Source: Akkermansia muciniphila
GTDB lineage: Bacteria; Verrucomicrobiota; Verrucomicrobiia; Limisphaerales; SXTU01
NCBI GenBank assembly: GCA_945872195.1
Contig: CAMBZO010000085.1
Location: 1-8,747, forward strand
Direction: 5' to 3'
Length of the DNA stretch: 8,747 nt
The notes under the pieces are model-generated. The model was not told the DNA's origin and did not search any database. It was given only the letters and a program-made list of their open reading frames with translations. Each line of letters begins with the position of its first letter. Within the stretch, counting starts at the first letter, position 1. The position numbers and the translations under genes are program-made. This document shows positions 7,419-8,747 of the stretch, piece after piece.

Positions 7419-8659
7419 TAGCTTCCAAGTGGGACGGACGGTCTGGCTGGCGCTGCCGGACCGACGCCGCGCCCGTGATACGCGACGAGGAAGTAGGCGA
7501 GCACCGCTGCGACGGTTACGGCAAGTCCGCTCCAGAACACCGGCCAGTTTTCCCCGCCGGGCCGGGCGTTGAAGGCGAACCACCAGCCGGTGCCGAGATA
7601 GCCGATGAGATTGCCCACGCCGCCGGTCATCACCGACAGCAGCGCCTGAGCCCGGGCCCGCCATGAGGGGTCGATCCGTTCATCCAGATAAATCTGCGCG
7701 GTGATGAAGACCAGCGTGAAGGAGCAGCCGTGCAGGGCGACGCCCAAGAGAATCCATTCCCGGCCGTTCAGTGCGCAGAGAGCGTAGCGCACGACGCCGA
7801 AGGCGAGGCCGCTGGCGAGAATCCATTTGAGCCGCCAGGTCGTCAGCAGTCGCGCGAGGCAGAGCATGGTGAGAACTTCGGTGAACTGGCCCAGCGTCAT
7901 CCATGCCGTCGTGTGCGTGAGGCCGAACTCCTTCAAGTGCGGCGGTGTGTAGGGATAGAACGCGGCGAGCGGGATGTTGAAGAGCGCGGCGGTGATGAAG
8001 ACGACCCGGTGATCGCGGTTCTTGAGCAGCGCGAGCGCGTCGAGGCCGAGGCGCTGGCCGAAGGTGACGATGCCAGCAGGGTTGGGCGGCGGCACGTTGG
8101 GCAGCAGGAAGGTGAACGCGGCCACCACGAGCCAGGTGAGCGCGCCATTGTAGCCGGCGAGCGGCGAGGCGTCGGCGTTCAGCGCGCTGACCAGCCAGCA
8201 GCCACTCATCCAGCCCAGAGTGGCCACTGCGCGAATGGGGCCGAACTCGCGCTTCGCGTCGCGCAGGCGTGCGAAGACGATGGTGGATCCAATGCTCCAC
8301 GTGGGAGAAGAGCAGAGCGCGTGGAGTTGAATGAGCGCGAGAACGAGCCATGGGCTCCAGCCGAGTTGAATCGCGAGGGACGCCAGCGCCATCGTGGCGG
8401 CGGTGGCGAGGGAGAGTCCGCGCAGGACTTTGACCGGCGCGGCGTGGCGGTCTGCCATCGCGCCGAAGAACAACGGCGAGACGAATGCCGCGATGGCGGT
8501 GGTCGCGAAGGCAAAGGGCTTGATGGCGTGCAGGCCATGCGCATCCAGCACGTTCGTGAGCGGCACGAACCACATCGCCATCGCCGCGCCTTGGATGAAG
8601 AAGAGGGCGGTTAGCTCGGTGTATTCGACCCATGGTCGGGTCTGGCGCTGCTCTGGCAC
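7418..8659 (-). CDS. MFS transporter, nucleoside:H+ symporter-like
   Basis: This is an inner-membrane permease of 413 residues with about twelve hydrophobic segments. The first are at roughly residues 14-34 (ALFFIQGAAMAMWFVPL), 46-66, 78-98 and 100-120. The cytoplasmic loop after helix 2 reads GAMADRHAAPVKVLRG, a GxxADR-type MFS signature. The segment FGPIRAVATLGWMSGC and the overall length resemble the nucleoside:H+ symporter family (E. coli NupG/XapB, about 418 residues). The GTG at 8657-8659 is the start, since an in-frame stop lies 18 bases upstream. The C-terminal tail is short and Pro/Ala-rich. The gene is convergent with the amidohydrolase, so they are not one operon. Substrate assignment is tentative; a sugar or other small-molecule MFS role is possible. 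Confidence 0.85.
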   Translation of the reverse strand: MPEQRQTRPWVEYTELTALFFIQGAAMAMWFVPLTNVLDAHGLHAIKPFAFATTAIAAFVSPLFFGAMADRHAAPVKVLRGLSLATAATMALASLAIQLGWSPWLVLALIQLHALCSSPTWSIGSTIVFARLRDAKREFGPIRAVATLGWMSGCWLVSALNADASPLAGYNGALTWLVVAAFTFLLPNVPPPNPAGIVTFGQRLGLDALALLKNRDHRVVFITAALFNIPLAAFYPYTPPHLKEFGLTHTTAWMTLGQFTEVLTMLCLARLLTTWRLKWILASGLAFGVVRYALCALNGREWILLGVALHGCSFTLVFITAQIYLDERIDPSWRARAQALLSVMTGGVGNLIGYLGTGWWFAFNARPGGENWPVFWSGLAVTVAAVLAYFLVAYHGRGVGPAAPARPSVPLGS

Positions 8660-8747
8660 GGGCGAAGTGTAGTGGCTACGGCGGATTTGTCGTGGTGGTT
8701 TGCGGAGCGCGAAGCGTGGTTACGGCCTCGGTGCGAAGGTGGATAGC
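8660..8747. other. Upstream region of the MFS gene, no gene seen
   Basis: This stretch of 88 bases contains no convincing coding frame. A plus-strand frame from a GTG at about 8672 ends at a stop within the window and resembles nothing recognisable. The DNA is G-rich and would hold the promoter of the transporter gene, but no clear -35/-10 pair or ribosome-binding site was identified. Confidence 0.4.

Noticed and set aside
7730..8614. Plus-strand open frame of 294 codons opposite the MFS gene
   Set aside because: It is Glu/Arg/Gly-rich with no domain, and is antisense to a membrane protein with well-formed transmembrane segments.

Overview
This 8.7 kb window is GC-rich bacterial DNA, probably from a member of the PVC group and most likely a soil-type Verrucomicrobiota. 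The phylum call is an inference. It rests on three things: the start of a Pirellula/Verrucomicrobium-type membrane-bound dehydrogenase, a secreted DUF1080/LamG-like protein, and intergenic palindromes including an element with CACAGATGGAA-type repeats. No rRNA, tRNA, CRISPR array or transposase was seen.

Layout. Positions 1-936 (+) carry the periplasmic methionine-sulfoxide reductase MsrP, cut at its extreme N-terminus by the window edge. It converges on a secreted MsrA at 964-1620 (-), so the left edge looks like an envelope protein-methionine repair locus. A 183-bp divergent region with two palindromes separates msrA from the first 143 codons of a PVC-type dehydrogenase (1804-2232, +). That gene stops abruptly and is followed directly by the 3' end of a gene on the opposite strand. 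Positions 2258-3787 (-) encode a fused alpha/beta family I CoA-transferase (YdiF-like). Upstream of it on the same strand is an SDR-family oxidoreductase (3959-4720, FabG/PhaB-like). The two are separated by a 151-bp nested inverted-repeat element at 3806-3956.

The plus strand then carries a secreted DUF1080/LamG-like protein (4847-5464), a small YccU-type CoA-binding protein (5497-5865) and a secreted D-aminoacylase-like amidohydrolase (5938-7386). The last gene converges, with a 31-bp gap, on an MFS transporter of the nucleoside:H+ symporter type (7418-8659, -). The final 88 bp hold no convincing gene.

How the genes fit together. MsrP and MsrA both carry Tat-like signals and probably repair oxidised methionines outside the cytoplasm. 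The SDR and CoA-transferase may act together on short-chain 3-oxoacyl/3-hydroxyacyl-CoA compounds. The other genes show no clear pathway link. I see no evidence for a wholly new multi-gene system. The most noteworthy items are the truncated dehydrogenase junction, the nested inverted-repeat element, the MsrP/MsrA pair, and the variant metal site of the amidohydrolase.
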